Origin: Lachnospiraceae bacterium
GTDB lineage: Bacteria > Bacillota > Clostridia > Lachnospirales > Lachnospiraceae
Length of the DNA stretch: 40,885 bases
Assembly: GCA_024692955.1 (NCBI GenBank)
Contig: JAILLW010000002.1
Span: forward strand, 1-40,885
Direction of reading: 5' to 3'
Below the pieces are notes generated by a model. It was given only the letters and a program-made list of their open reading frames with translations. It ran no database searches and was not told the origin of the DNA. The stretch's first letter is position 1; the number at the start of each line of letters is the position of its first letter. The position numbers and the translations under genes were made by a program. Below, one piece after another: positions 25,070 through 32,621 of the stretch.

Positions 25070-27669
25070 AAAAGGAATACAGAGGAAAAAAAGCGATCCT
25101 GACGGTTGTCTGCGTACTCCTGTTTCTTGCTGTGGCAGGGTGCGGAACCGTCTGGCTCGTAAAACTGAAGAAGGAAAAGGTCTGGGAAGAAGAGCGCACG
25201 ATCCGGATCGTGGAGGTACAGGAGACCACGGAAGTCATACGCACCGAACTCGAAGAGGTCGCAAAGATGAACGAGGAGGAGATCGTTGCCTACATTGAGG
25301 AGCACGCCCTTCCGGAGCTTGATGATGATGAGGAACTGCCCGGCGGGGAAGTACTGGTGAATGTGGAAGAAGCCGGAGACGGTGAAGAAGCCGGAGACGG
25401 TGAAGCGGTCGGAGAGAATGAAGGGACCGGTGGATCCGGTGAAGATGGATCCGGAGGATCGGGTTTCATAGAACTCCCTGCCGGAGGAGGAGCGCTCTTC
25501 GAAGAAGGAGAGGGGCTCACGAGGGAAGCGGATCCGGAGGATACCGATCGTGACTCCGGTGAGGATGGTCAATCTGAGGATTCCGGGAAGAGAACCGGGG
25601 ATGACAGCGCCGGGAAGAAAACCGGGGACGAGAATCCGGGGAATTCCGGCCGTGACTCCGGTGAAGATGGTCGATCTGAGGACTCCGGGAAGAAAACCGG
25701 AGATGACAGTGCCGGGAAGAAAACCGGGGACGAGAATCCGGGGGATTCCGGCCGTGACTCCGGTGAAGATGGTCGATCTGAGGATTCCGGGAAGAAGACA
25801 GGGGACGACAGCACCGGTGAGAATGACCGATCGGAAGACTCCGGGAAGAAAACCGGAGATGACAGCTCCGGCGGAGATAAGGACGAAGAGGATTCCGACC
25901 GTGACTCCGACGAGGGTGGTCGATCTGAGGATTCCGGGAAGAAAACAGGAGATGACAGCTCCGGCGGAGATAAGGACGAAGAGGATTCCGGCCGTGACTC
26001 CGGTGAGGATGGTCGATCTGAGGATTCCGGGAAGAAAACAGGAGATGACAGCTCCGGCGGAGATAAGGACGAAGAGGATTCCGGCCGTGACTCCGGTGAA
26101 GATGGTCGATCGGAAGACTCCGGTGAGAAAACCGGGGATGACAGCACCGATGAAGAAGAGGATACGGAGGATTCCAACCGCGGCTCGGATGAGGAGGAAG
26201 ACACAGAGGATTCCGATCAGGCTTCTGACGAGGAAGAGAATTCCGATTCTCCGTTCGGGAAAGTAGCTTCCTCGATCCGGGCAACGATAGGCCTTCCGGA
26301 AGAGCCTTCGGCGGAAGAAGGACCGGAAGAGGAGACAGAGGAATATCGCACCGTATCGAATACATTGACCTTAAAGGAACGCAGGAAGGAAATGGATTCC
26401 TATGCGGAGACCATGATCTGGGCAGAGGCGGATGATGAAGTTCTGGACAACTATGACGGACGCTTCGAGGGACGAAAGATCGCTTGCATCGGTGACAGCA
26501 TTACCGATGGAACGAATCTGACCGACCTGGAGGATTATCGGCAGTATTCCTATCCGGATCAGCTTGGGGAGATTTTTGGCGCTTCGGAGGTCATCAACCT
26601 CGGGATCGGAGGATCTTCCTACGGGCGATACTGGGATAATGCATTCTGTGAGCGCTTTTCGGAGATTCCGGAAGACGCGGATATGATCTTTGTTCTGGGA
26701 GGAGCCAATGACGGGTTCTGCCTGACCGAGGATCTGGTTGGGGATGCCGAGGATCTGGAGCCGAGGACACTCTACGGGGATGTGAATGAACTGATGGACG
26801 GACTCAGGGAGAATTATCCGGATGCCGAGATCGTCTTTATCACACCGCTTCCGAATGTTCTGCATGATATTCTGAGAAAAGAGCGGGAGGGTCTTCTCTC
26901 TCAGAAGGTGATCGTAAACTGCGTGAAGGAACTGGCCGAAAACCACGGATTTACGGTGATCGACCTTTACAATTCCAATTTTATGGACAGCCATGACGCG
27001 GCGATCCTGTCGCATTACACGCCGGACGGTGTGCATCCGAACGTGGAAGGGCATGAACTTCTGGCGCGCCACATCGCGGCGGAAGTGCTCCGTACCGAAG
27101 ACGGGGTCTATGAGGAAGATGAGGAATCTCCGGAAGAAACCGGTGAAGAACCGGCTATGACACCCGGCGCATCCGAAACCTCCGGGCCCTCCGAAACGCC
27201 GGTGGCTTCCGGGACCGCCAGGCCTTCCGGAACACCGGACCCGGATGATGATGAGGCTTCGGAAAAAACCGATGAAGAGCCGACTCTGATCCCGGAAACT
27301 TCCGAGACTTCCAAACCGTCCAAGACACCGGGCACATCGGAGACCGCCACACCTTCCGAAAGGCCGGGCACATCGGGGACCGCCACACCTTCCGAAAGGC
27401 CGGGCACATCGGGGACCGTCACACCTTCCGAAAGGCCGGGTGCGTCGGAGACCACCACACCTTCCGAAAGGCCGGGCACATCGGGGACCACCGCACCTTC
27501 CGAAAGGCCGGGTGCGTCGGAGACCACCACACCTTCCGAAAAGTCGGGCACTTCCGAAACCTCCGGACCTTCCGCGACGGCGCGGGCATCCGGGACTTCC
27601 CGCCCGACGGGACGATCCGGCAGCAGGCAGACGGCTTCTCCGCGAAACGAGGATTATGATGACGAGTGA
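25066..27669 (+). CDS. Repeat-rich SGNH/GDSL hydrolase lipoprotein
   Basis: An 867-aa predicted lipoprotein. Residues 1-26 are a signal peptide with lipobox VAGC (Cys26), then a charged helical stalk. Residues about 155-390 are an acidic low-complexity tract built from units such as GRDSGEDGRSEDSGKKTGDDS, repeating every 31 or 34 residues. Residues about 470-665 are an SGNH hydrolase domain with ACIGDSITDG (S478), LGIGGSS, LGGANDGF, and DGVHPN (D654, H657), a complete catalytic set. Residues about 690-867 are Ser/Thr/Pro-rich with a 12-residue repeat (TPSERPGTSGTA), resembling a wall-spanning or glycosylated tail. It probably acts at the cell envelope on an acyl or carbohydrate ester. The GTG start overlaps the rlmB stop; there is no strong SD. 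It occupies the slot usually held by yacP/rae1. Confidence 0.88.
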   Translation: MKKEYRGKKAILTVVCVLLFLAVAGCGTVWLVKLKKEKVWEEERTIRIVEVQETTEVIRTELEEVAKMNEEEIVAYIEEHALPELDDDEELPGGEVLVNVEEAGDGEEAGDGEAVGENEGTGGSGEDGSGGSGFIELPAGGGALFEEGEGLTREADPEDTDRDSGEDGQSEDSGKRTGDDSAGKKTGDENPGNSGRDSGEDGRSEDSGKKTGDDSAGKKTGDENPGDSGRDSGEDGRSEDSGKKTGDDSTGENDRSEDSGKKTGDDSSGGDKDEEDSDRDSDEGGRSEDSGKKTGDDSSGGDKDEEDSGRDSGEDGRSEDSGKKTGDDSSGGDKDEEDSGRDSGEDGRSEDSGEKTGDDSTDEEEDTEDSNRGSDEEEDTEDSDQASDEEENSDSPFGKVASSIRATIGLPEEPSAEEGPEEETEEYRTVSNTLTLKERRKEMDSYAETMIWAEADDEVLDNYDGRFEGRKIACIGDSITDGTNLTDLEDYRQYSYPDQLGEIFGASEVINLGIGGSSYGRYWDNAFCERFSEIPEDADMIFVLGGANDGFCLTEDLVGDAEDLEPRTLYGDVNELMDGLRENYPDAEIVFITPLPNVLHDILRKEREGLLSQKVIVNCVKELAENHGFTVIDLYNSNFMDSHDAAILSHYTPDGVHPNVEGHELLARHIAAEVLRTEDGVYEEDEESPEETGEEPAMTPGASETSGPSETPVASGTARPSGTPDPDDDEASEKTDEEPTLIPETSETSKPSKTPGTSETATPSERPGTSGTATPSERPGTSGTVTPSERPGASETTTPSERPGTSGTTAPSERPGASETTTPSEKSGTSETSGPSATARASGTSRPTGRSGSRQTASPRNEDYDDE
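25540..26230 (+). repeat. Tandem repeats of 93/102 bp inside the SGNH lipoprotein gene
   Basis: Imperfect tandem units begin with the codons for GRDSGEDGRSEDSGK and recur about every 102 bp (first units) or 93 bp (later units), for about six to seven copies. Both periods are multiples of three, so copy-number change would keep the reading frame. The same property keeps other frames open across this tract, giving false ORFs on both strands. Confidence 0.9.
27328..27550 (+). repeat. 36-bp tandem repeats encoding a Ser/Thr/Pro-rich tail
   Basis: Six or so in-frame units of 36 bp encode the 12-residue pattern GTSxTxTPSERP near the 3' end of the SGNH lipoprotein gene, followed by two more diverged units. 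The DNA units are nearly identical (for example ACACCTTCCGAAAGGCCGGG recurs), so slippage or recombination could change the copy number. Confidence 0.88.
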
Positions 27670-28237
27670 TAACGAACTGACCGATGAGGAACTGATTCAG
27701 CGTGTACGGGACGGCGAAGACGAGATAACGGATGTTATTTTGAACAAATATAAAGACCTTGTGCGCATCAAGGTCCGGAAGATGTATATTCTCGGCGCGG
27801 ATGAGGAGGATCTGATTCAGGAGGGAATGATCGGTCTTTTCAAGGCGATCCGGGACTTTGACGCCGGGCGCGACGTGAGTTTTTCCACCTTCGCAACGCT
27901 CTGCATCTCACGGCAGATCTATACCGCGATCCGCCTGGCGGGCCGGAAAAAGCATATGCCGCTGAATACCTACATCTCCATTTATGATGAGGATTTTCAA
28001 AAGGAAGGCGGCGAAAATCCGCTGGACACCATGCTTGACCGGGAAAGGGTGGAGGCCATCGAAAAGGCGATCGAGGAAGACTTAAGCCCCCTCGAAAAAC
28101 AGGTTCTGGATCTTCGCCTCACCGGAATGGATGACCGGGAGATCGCGGCGGTACTCGGCCGCGACATAAAGAGTACCGGAAATGCGATGAGCAGGATCAA
28201 AAACAAGCTGAAAGCGTTTATCCGCCGGAGTCTCTGA
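27659..28237 (+). CDS. sigH: RNA polymerase sigma factor, SigH-like
   Basis: A 192-aa sigma-70 family factor most like sigma-H, which drives transition-phase and early sporulation genes. Region 2 is clear: LVRIKVRKMYILGADEEDLI, then IGLFKAIRDFDAGRDVSFSTF and CISRQIYTAIR. Region 4 holds a helix-turn-helix (LTGMDDREIAAVLGRDIKST). It is a little shorter than typical SigH because the N-terminus is brief. I chose ATG 27659 because GAGGA lies 5 bases upstream; ATG 27656 is too close. It overlaps the end of the SGNH lipoprotein gene by 11 bp. The place after cysS-mrnC-rlmB matches the conserved Firmicutes locus. No spore genes are nearby, so sporulation ability cannot be judged. Confidence 0.88.
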   Translation: MTSDNELTDEELIQRVRDGEDEITDVILNKYKDLVRIKVRKMYILGADEEDLIQEGMIGLFKAIRDFDAGRDVSFSTFATLCISRQIYTAIRLAGRKKHMPLNTYISIYDEDFQKEGGENPLDTMLDRERVEAIEKAIEEDLSPLEKQVLDLRLTGMDDREIAAVLGRDIKSTGNAMSRIKNKLKAFIRRSL

Positions 28238-28270
28238 AGAGATTTCCTTAACGAAAAGAAGCGATCGAAA

Positions 28271-28320
28271 GCCGGAAAGAGACAGTCGAGAAGCCGGAAA
28301 GAGACAGTCGAGAAGCCGGA
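28271..28320. repeat. 22-bp tandem repeat between sigH and tRNA-Ser
   Basis: The unit starting GCCGGAAAGAGACAGTCGAG occurs at 28271 and 28293, and a third partial copy begins at 28315. It lies in non-coding sequence after the sigH stop. Confidence 0.85.
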
Positions 28321-28402
28321 CGGAGAAAAGAAAGAGCCCGGTATGAAAGAAAACACTTGATAATTCGTGAGATTATGATAAACTATTTGAAGTTGTTGAT
28401 TC

Positions 28403-28491
28403 GGAGAAGTACCCAAGAGGCCGAAGGGGCTCCCCTGGAAAGGGAGTAGGTCGTTAATAGCGGCGCGTGGGTTCAACTCCCACCTTCTCCG
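28403..28491 (+). tRNA. tRNA-Ser (anticodon GGA)
   Basis: Acceptor arms GGAGAAG (28403-28409) and CTTCTCC (28484-28490) pair, with discriminator G at 28491. The anticodon stem CTCCC/GGGAG holds the loop CTGGAAA, giving anticodon GGA. A long variable arm (GTAGGTCGTTAATAGCGGC region) and the T-arm with GGTTCAACTCC are typical of class II serine tRNAs. CCA is not encoded. TTGATA (28357-28362) and TAAACT (28379-28384) may form a weak promoter. A strong terminator follows. Confidence 0.95.
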
Positions 28492-28496
28492 CACAC

Positions 28497-28555
28497 AGAA
28501 AACCGCTTGTTTAAAGGCTTTGAAGCCCGAAAACAGGCGGTTTTCTATTTTTGTG
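28497..28555 (+). terminator. Rho-independent terminator after tRNA-Ser
   Basis: A 16-bp stem pairs 28497-28512 (AGAAAACCGCTTGTTT) with 28531-28546 with only one G-T wobble. The loop contains a second small hairpin (GGCTT/AAGCC). ATTTTTG follows the 3' arm. Confidence 0.92.
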
Positions 28556-28702
28556 ATGATCTGTGATGATTTTACGAATTTGTGATGATTTGTGATGATA
28601 CTCTCATAGGCGAACTGACGTGTCAACAGATTGATGTCGGCGGGATCTCTATCTGCAGGGCACATGTTTACAAGGCATGATTCCGGTGATAGAATCATCA
28701 CA
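28552..28702. repeat. TGTGATGAT repeat array with one inverted copy over the promoter
   Basis: Direct copies of TGTGATGAT are at 28552-28560, 28562-28570, 28581-28589 and 28591-28599, arranged as two close pairs. An exact reverse-complement copy ATCATCACA lies at 28694-28702, overlapping the -10 region and expected start of the glycosyltransferase gene. The pattern suggests binding sites for a regulator or a recombinase. Confidence 0.75.
28667..28695 (+). promoter_or_regulatory. Promoter of the glycosyltransferase-glucosidase operon
   Basis: TTTACA at 28667-28672 and TAGAAT at 28690-28695 have a 17-bp spacer. The predicted start is near 28702, about 34 bases before the ATG. An inverted TGTGATGAT copy overlaps the -10 and start, a position suited to repression. 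Confidence 0.65.
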
Positions 28703-28735
28703 AATATCGATCCGAAAAAAAGAAGAGGGATGAAA

Positions 28736-30349
28736 ATGAATATCTGTCTGCTCAACGATTCTTTTCCGCCGGTGATCGACGGCGTTGCCAACGTGGTCAT
28801 GAATTATGCCGGGATAATGTCGGGATATCCGGATACAAAGGTGGTCGTTGCGACACCCCGTTATCCGGATGCCGATTATTCCCGTTATCCCTACCATGTA
28901 ATCCCTTATTCCAGCATTGATACGACGCATCTGGTGGACGGCTACCGTACCGGCAATCCTTTCCCCATGCATACGGTGGACGAGATCGCGCGCTTCGGGC
29001 CGGACATCGTGCATACCCATTGTCCGGCTTCCTCGGCGCTTCTTGCGCGCATTCTGCAGCACGAGACCGGTGCGCCCATCGTTTTTTCCTATCATACAAA
29101 ATTTGATGTGGATATTGCCCGGGCCGTCGGCGAAGGCTTTTTAAAGAAAGAGACCATCCGCGCGATGGTGAGCAATATCTCCGCCTGTGATGAAGTCTGG
29201 ACCGTATCACGGGGGGCCGGGGAAAATCTCCGGTCTCTGGGCTATGAAGGCGATTATCGCGTAATGATAAACGGGGTGGACTTCGAAAAGGGACAGGCTG
29301 CCGATGAAAAAGTAAAAGAGGTGACCCGGGGTTATGATCTTCCCTCGGAAATTCCGGTCTTTTTGTATGTGGGACGTATTATCCGCTATAAGGGACTTCC
29401 GATGATCCTTGAGGCATTAAGAGATCTTTCCCGTAAAGGGATCACGTTCCGGATGGTCTTTGTGGGAGGCGGTCCGGATAAGGAGGAGCTTGAAAAGACT
29501 GCGGCCGGGTACGGAATCGGAAATTCGGTGATCTTTACGGGCCCCATCCATGACCGGGAGGCGCTTCGCGCATGGAATACAAGGGCCGATCTTTTCCTTT
29601 TTCCCTCTACCTACGATACGAACGGGATCGTGGTACGGGAGGCGGCGGCCTGTGCTCTGGCATCTGTTCTCATAGAAGGCTCCTGTGCTGCGGAGGGGAT
29701 CACCCACGCAAGGAACGGTTATCTGATCGGGGAAAGCGCGGAAGCGATGGCACGGTTTCTTGAAGAAGCCGTTAAGGATCCGGAGGCATTAAGGACGGTC
29801 GGGATAAATGCCATGAACGAGATCTATGTTTCCTGGGAGGAGAGTGTGAAGAACGCTTATGAGCGTTACGCCGAGATCCGGGAGATGATCGCGGACGGCA
29901 CGCTGACCCGGCGCCGGAAGCATATGTCCGACCGGATCATCGATACGACGGCGGATGTCGGGGGAGTGATGCGGAAGATCTTTGATGTGCCGCATAATCT
30001 TTACGAGGGCATGATGGAAAATGTATCCGAATTCGCCGAAGGCTTCCGGGAGGAGCTCCGGGACCTTAAGGATGCGATCCCTGAGACTGTAAGGGAGGAA
30101 TTTCATGAACTGAAAGAAGCGATCCCGGAGAATGTCCGGTCTTTCCAGGAAAAGACAAAAGAAGGGCTGAAGAAGGGCCTCGATTTTGTGGGGAAGAATA
30201 TGGTCGAAGGGCTGACTCTGGGGCTGGGGGAGCGTACGGCGCCGGAGCAGGATGCTTCCGCGGACGGACATATCATATCGGAGGATCGCATGGCTCCGGG
30301 CGATCAGACAGAGAAGGAGAGCAGGAAAGAAGGGAAGAAAGATGACTGA
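28736..30349 (+). CDS. Glycosyltransferase family 4 with amphipathic C-terminal tail
   Basis: A 537-aa protein. Residues 1 to about 385 form a GT-B glycosyltransferase: N-terminal CLLNDSFPPVIDGVANVV, HTHCPASSALLAR, VFSYHTKFDVDIA, then the nucleotide-sugar half with LYVGRIIRYKGLPMI, FVGGGPDKEEL and STYDTNGIVVREAAAC, where Asp replaces the first Glu of the usual Ex7E motif, as in many diacylglycerol glucosyltransferase-like members. Residues about 430-505 form amphipathic helices (FREELRDLKDAIPETVREEF and similar), then a charged tail; these may attach it to the membrane surface. The acceptor is unknown: a glycolipid or alpha-glucan is plausible. ATG 28736 has GAGGG 7 bases upstream; ATG 28730 is too close. 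It overlaps the GH13 gene by 8 bp. Confidence 0.88.
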   Translation: MNICLLNDSFPPVIDGVANVVMNYAGIMSGYPDTKVVVATPRYPDADYSRYPYHVIPYSSIDTTHLVDGYRTGNPFPMHTVDEIARFGPDIVHTHCPASSALLARILQHETGAPIVFSYHTKFDVDIARAVGEGFLKKETIRAMVSNISACDEVWTVSRGAGENLRSLGYEGDYRVMINGVDFEKGQAADEKVKEVTRGYDLPSEIPVFLYVGRIIRYKGLPMILEALRDLSRKGITFRMVFVGGGPDKEELEKTAAGYGIGNSVIFTGPIHDREALRAWNTRADLFLFPSTYDTNGIVVREAAACALASVLIEGSCAAEGITHARNGYLIGESAEAMARFLEEAVKDPEALRTVGINAMNEIYVSWEESVKNAYERYAEIREMIADGTLTRRRKHMSDRIIDTTADVGGVMRKIFDVPHNLYEGMMENVSEFAEGFREELRDLKDAIPETVREEFHELKEAIPENVRSFQEKTKEGLKKGLDFVGKNMVEGLTLGLGERTAPEQDASADGHIISEDRMAPGDQTEKESRKEGKKDD

Positions 30350-32072
30350 AAGCAGAGACTGGTACAAGCAGGCGGTTTTTTATCAGATCTGGGTACGGAG
30401 TTTTGCGGACGGAAACGGTGACGGCATCGGAGATCTTTACGGGGTTTATGACAAGCTTGAATATGTAAGATCCCTCGGAGCAAACGCGATCTGGTTCAAT
30501 CCCCTTTATCCTTCGCCCAACGCGGATTACGGCTATGACATCTCGGACTACTGCGATATCCATCCGGATTACGGGGATCTTGACCAGTTTAAAAAAGTTC
30601 TGGATAAGGCTCATTCCCTCGGGATGAAAGTGGTCATGGATCTCGTGGTCAATCACACCTCGGATGAGCATCCGTGGTTTCTCGAGAGCAGGAAGGGCCG
30701 GGACAATCCTTACAGTGACTATTATATCTGGCGGGATGTCCCGAATAACTGGAAATCCCTGTTTGAAGGGGATGCCTGGGAATACGACAGCCTCCGCGGG
30801 CAGTATTATCTTCATCTTTTCGCGAAAAAGCAGCCGGATCTCAATATGGACAATCCGAAGGTGCGCGAGGAAGTGAAAAAGATCCTGCGCTTCTGGCTGG
30901 ACCTCGGGATCGACGGTTTCCGCGAAGACGTGATCAATTTCATTTCCAAGCGGGAAGGGCTTCCGAACGGCATCTCGTTCCTTCCGATCCTGGGGGATAT
31001 GATCCATTATAAGGACGGCCCGCACATCCATGAGTACATGAAGGAGTTCCGTGAGGTCTGCGACGAATACGGAGCGGTCCAGATCGGGGAGGGCCCCATG
31101 ACTACGGTAGGGAACGCGCTTACCTACTTAAGCGGTGAAAAGAAGTCCCTCGATATGATGTTCTCTTTCGATCATATGACGGCGGACTGCCTTTACACCG
31201 AGTATATGCACCGGCCGTTCCGGCTGGTGAAACTGAAAAGGGCTCTTTCCAAATGGCAGAAGCGTCTCGGTGACAGGGCATGGAATACGCTCTATCTGGA
31301 AAACCACGATCATCCCCGTGTGATCAGCAGATACGGAAGCGAGCATTATCACCGGGAGAGCGGAACGGCACTTGCAACGGCCTACCTTTTCCTGAAGGGG
31401 ACGCCCTTTATCTATCAGGGGCAGGAGATCGGAATGACGAACATCCGGCTTTCCTCCATCGACCGGTATGTGGATGTTTCTTCAAAGAACAATTATGAAA
31501 AGTACCATTTAAAGGATGATCTGAAGAGCCGGCTCAGGCGGATCCATATTTCCAGCAGAGATTCTGCCCGGACTCCGATGCAATGGGATGATACGCGCTA
31601 CGCCGGGTTTTCCGAAGCAAAGCCTTGGTTTTATGTAAACCGAAATTACAAAAGGATCAATGTAAAGCTTCAGGAGGAAGATAAGGACAGCATCCTGAAT
31701 TTTTACCGGAAATGTATCCGCATCCGGCAGAAGAGCCGTACCCTCGTTTTCGGCGCCTATCGGGAATACCTTCCTGCCGATCCGAATGTGTATGTCTATG
31801 AGCGGGAATTAAATAACATACATTATCTTATTGTGGTATCCTTTGCGCCCGTGAAGATCCCGATGCCGGTGCCCGGAGCGCTTAAGGGGATCCCGGTGCA
31901 GAGAGTGCTGACGAATTATCCGGCCCTGCATAAGGAAGGGGAGACACTGCATCTTCCGTTCGATTTTCTGCACCTTCAGCCTTACGAGGCTGCGATGTTC
32001 CGCTACCGGAAAGCAGCTTCGGCATCGTACGATTCTGTTGATAAAGATTCTGCTTCCGGGCGTGTGAAATGA
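30342..32072 (+). CDS. GH13 alpha-glucosidase / oligo-1,6-glucosidase-like
   Basis: A 576-aa cytosolic alpha-amylase-family hydrolase beginning WYKQAVFYQIWVRSFADGNGDGIGDL, typical of oligo-1,6-glucosidases and dextran glucosidases. The catalytic set is complete: nucleophile D196 in GFREDVINF, acid/base E250 in IGEGPM, and D323 in ENHDHPR. Conserved region I (VMDLVVNHTSDEH) is present. Val after VMDL, with GFREDV, fits the alpha-1,6/alpha-glucosidase group rather than alpha-amylase, but linkage preference cannot be decided here. The start overlaps the glycosyltransferase end by 8 bp, with GGGAAGAAAG in front, so the two are translationally coupled. Confidence 0.92.
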   Translation: MTESRDWYKQAVFYQIWVRSFADGNGDGIGDLYGVYDKLEYVRSLGANAIWFNPLYPSPNADYGYDISDYCDIHPDYGDLDQFKKVLDKAHSLGMKVVMDLVVNHTSDEHPWFLESRKGRDNPYSDYYIWRDVPNNWKSLFEGDAWEYDSLRGQYYLHLFAKKQPDLNMDNPKVREEVKKILRFWLDLGIDGFREDVINFISKREGLPNGISFLPILGDMIHYKDGPHIHEYMKEFREVCDEYGAVQIGEGPMTTVGNALTYLSGEKKSLDMMFSFDHMTADCLYTEYMHRPFRLVKLKRALSKWQKRLGDRAWNTLYLENHDHPRVISRYGSEHYHRESGTALATAYLFLKGTPFIYQGQEIGMTNIRLSSIDRYVDVSSKNNYEKYHLKDDLKSRLRRIHISSRDSARTPMQWDDTRYAGFSEAKPWFYVNRNYKRINVKLQEEDKDSILNFYRKCIRIRQKSRTLVFGAYREYLPADPNVYVYERELNNIHYLIVVSFAPVKIPMPVPGALKGIPVQRVLTNYPALHKEGETLHLPFDFLHLQPYEAAMFRYRKAASASYDSVDKDSASGRVK

Positions 32073-32094
32073 AGATTTTGCCGAGTCACACGCC
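32059..32094 (+). other. Stem-loop spanning the GH13 stop codon
   Basis: Nine-base perfect arms, GGCGTGTGA (32059-32067) and TCACACGCC (32086-32094), enclose an 18-base loop that contains the GH13 stop. There is no T-tract, so it may stabilise mRNA or reduce read-through into the acetyltransferase gene rather than act as a full terminator. Confidence 0.55.
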
Positions 32095-32115
32095 TGAAAA
32101 GAAAGGAAAGAGAAT

Positions 32116-32604
32116 ATGGAAAAAGATATGAACAGCCGGATCCGGCGCGCGAAAGACAAAGACATTCCGAGGCTCCTGGAGCTCCTTGTGCAGGTGGATA
32201 TGGTTCATCATAAGATCCGCCCGGACCTCTTCAACGGGCCGGCGACCAAGTATAATGAAGAGGAATTGAGGGGTATCCTCAGAGATGAAAAATCACCTGT
32301 CTTTGTTTATACGGACGAAGAGGACAGGGTGCTGGGATACGCCTTCTGCATTTACAAACAGATCATCGGCGATCATGTGCTGACGGATATCAGGACTCTG
32401 TACATTGACGATATCTGTGTGGACGAGCAGGCGAGGGGCGGCCATATCGGGCGGAGTCTCTATGAATATGTCATTGATTTCGCGAGGAAAGAAAGGTTTT
32501 ACAACGTGACCCTGAATGTCTGGGCCGGCAACGACGGCGCATTCGCATTCTACAAAAACTGCGGCATGCAGCCCCAAAAATACGGGATGGAAACGATCCT
32601 CTGA
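32116..32604 (+). CDS. GNAT family N-acetyltransferase
   Basis: A 162-aa acetyl-CoA-dependent acetyltransferase. It has the N-terminal RIRRAKDKDIPRLLELLVQV, and motif A IDDICVDEQARGGHIGRSLYEY with the R-x-x-x-x-G/A-type pyrophosphate loop (ARGGHIGR), then NVTLNVWAGNDGAFAFYKNCGM. The substrate is not predictable. It lies 43 bp after the GH13 gene, with AAAGGAAAGAG upstream of ATG 32116; ATG 32128 is a possible later start. The left end of a MITE-like element begins 17 bp after its stop. Confidence 0.9.
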   Translation: MEKDMNSRIRRAKDKDIPRLLELLVQVDMVHHKIRPDLFNGPATKYNEEELRGILRDEKSPVFVYTDEEDRVLGYAFCIYKQIIGDHVLTDIRTLYIDDICVDEQARGGHIGRSLYEYVIDFARKERFYNVTLNVWAGNDGAFAFYKNCGMQPQKYGMETIL

Positions 32605-32621
32605 AATACCCCCGAAAATGA

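Noticed and set aside
25517-26365. Long Arg/Pro/Ser-rich frames on both strands in the repeat tract
   Set aside because: The 93/102-bp repeats are multiples of three, so every frame free of stops in one unit stays open through all units. Only the frame with lipobox and SGNH domain makes sense.
28552-28599. TGTGATGAT repeats as a CRISPR array
   Set aside because: Units are nine bases with spacers of one to ten bases; far too short and no cas genes nearby.
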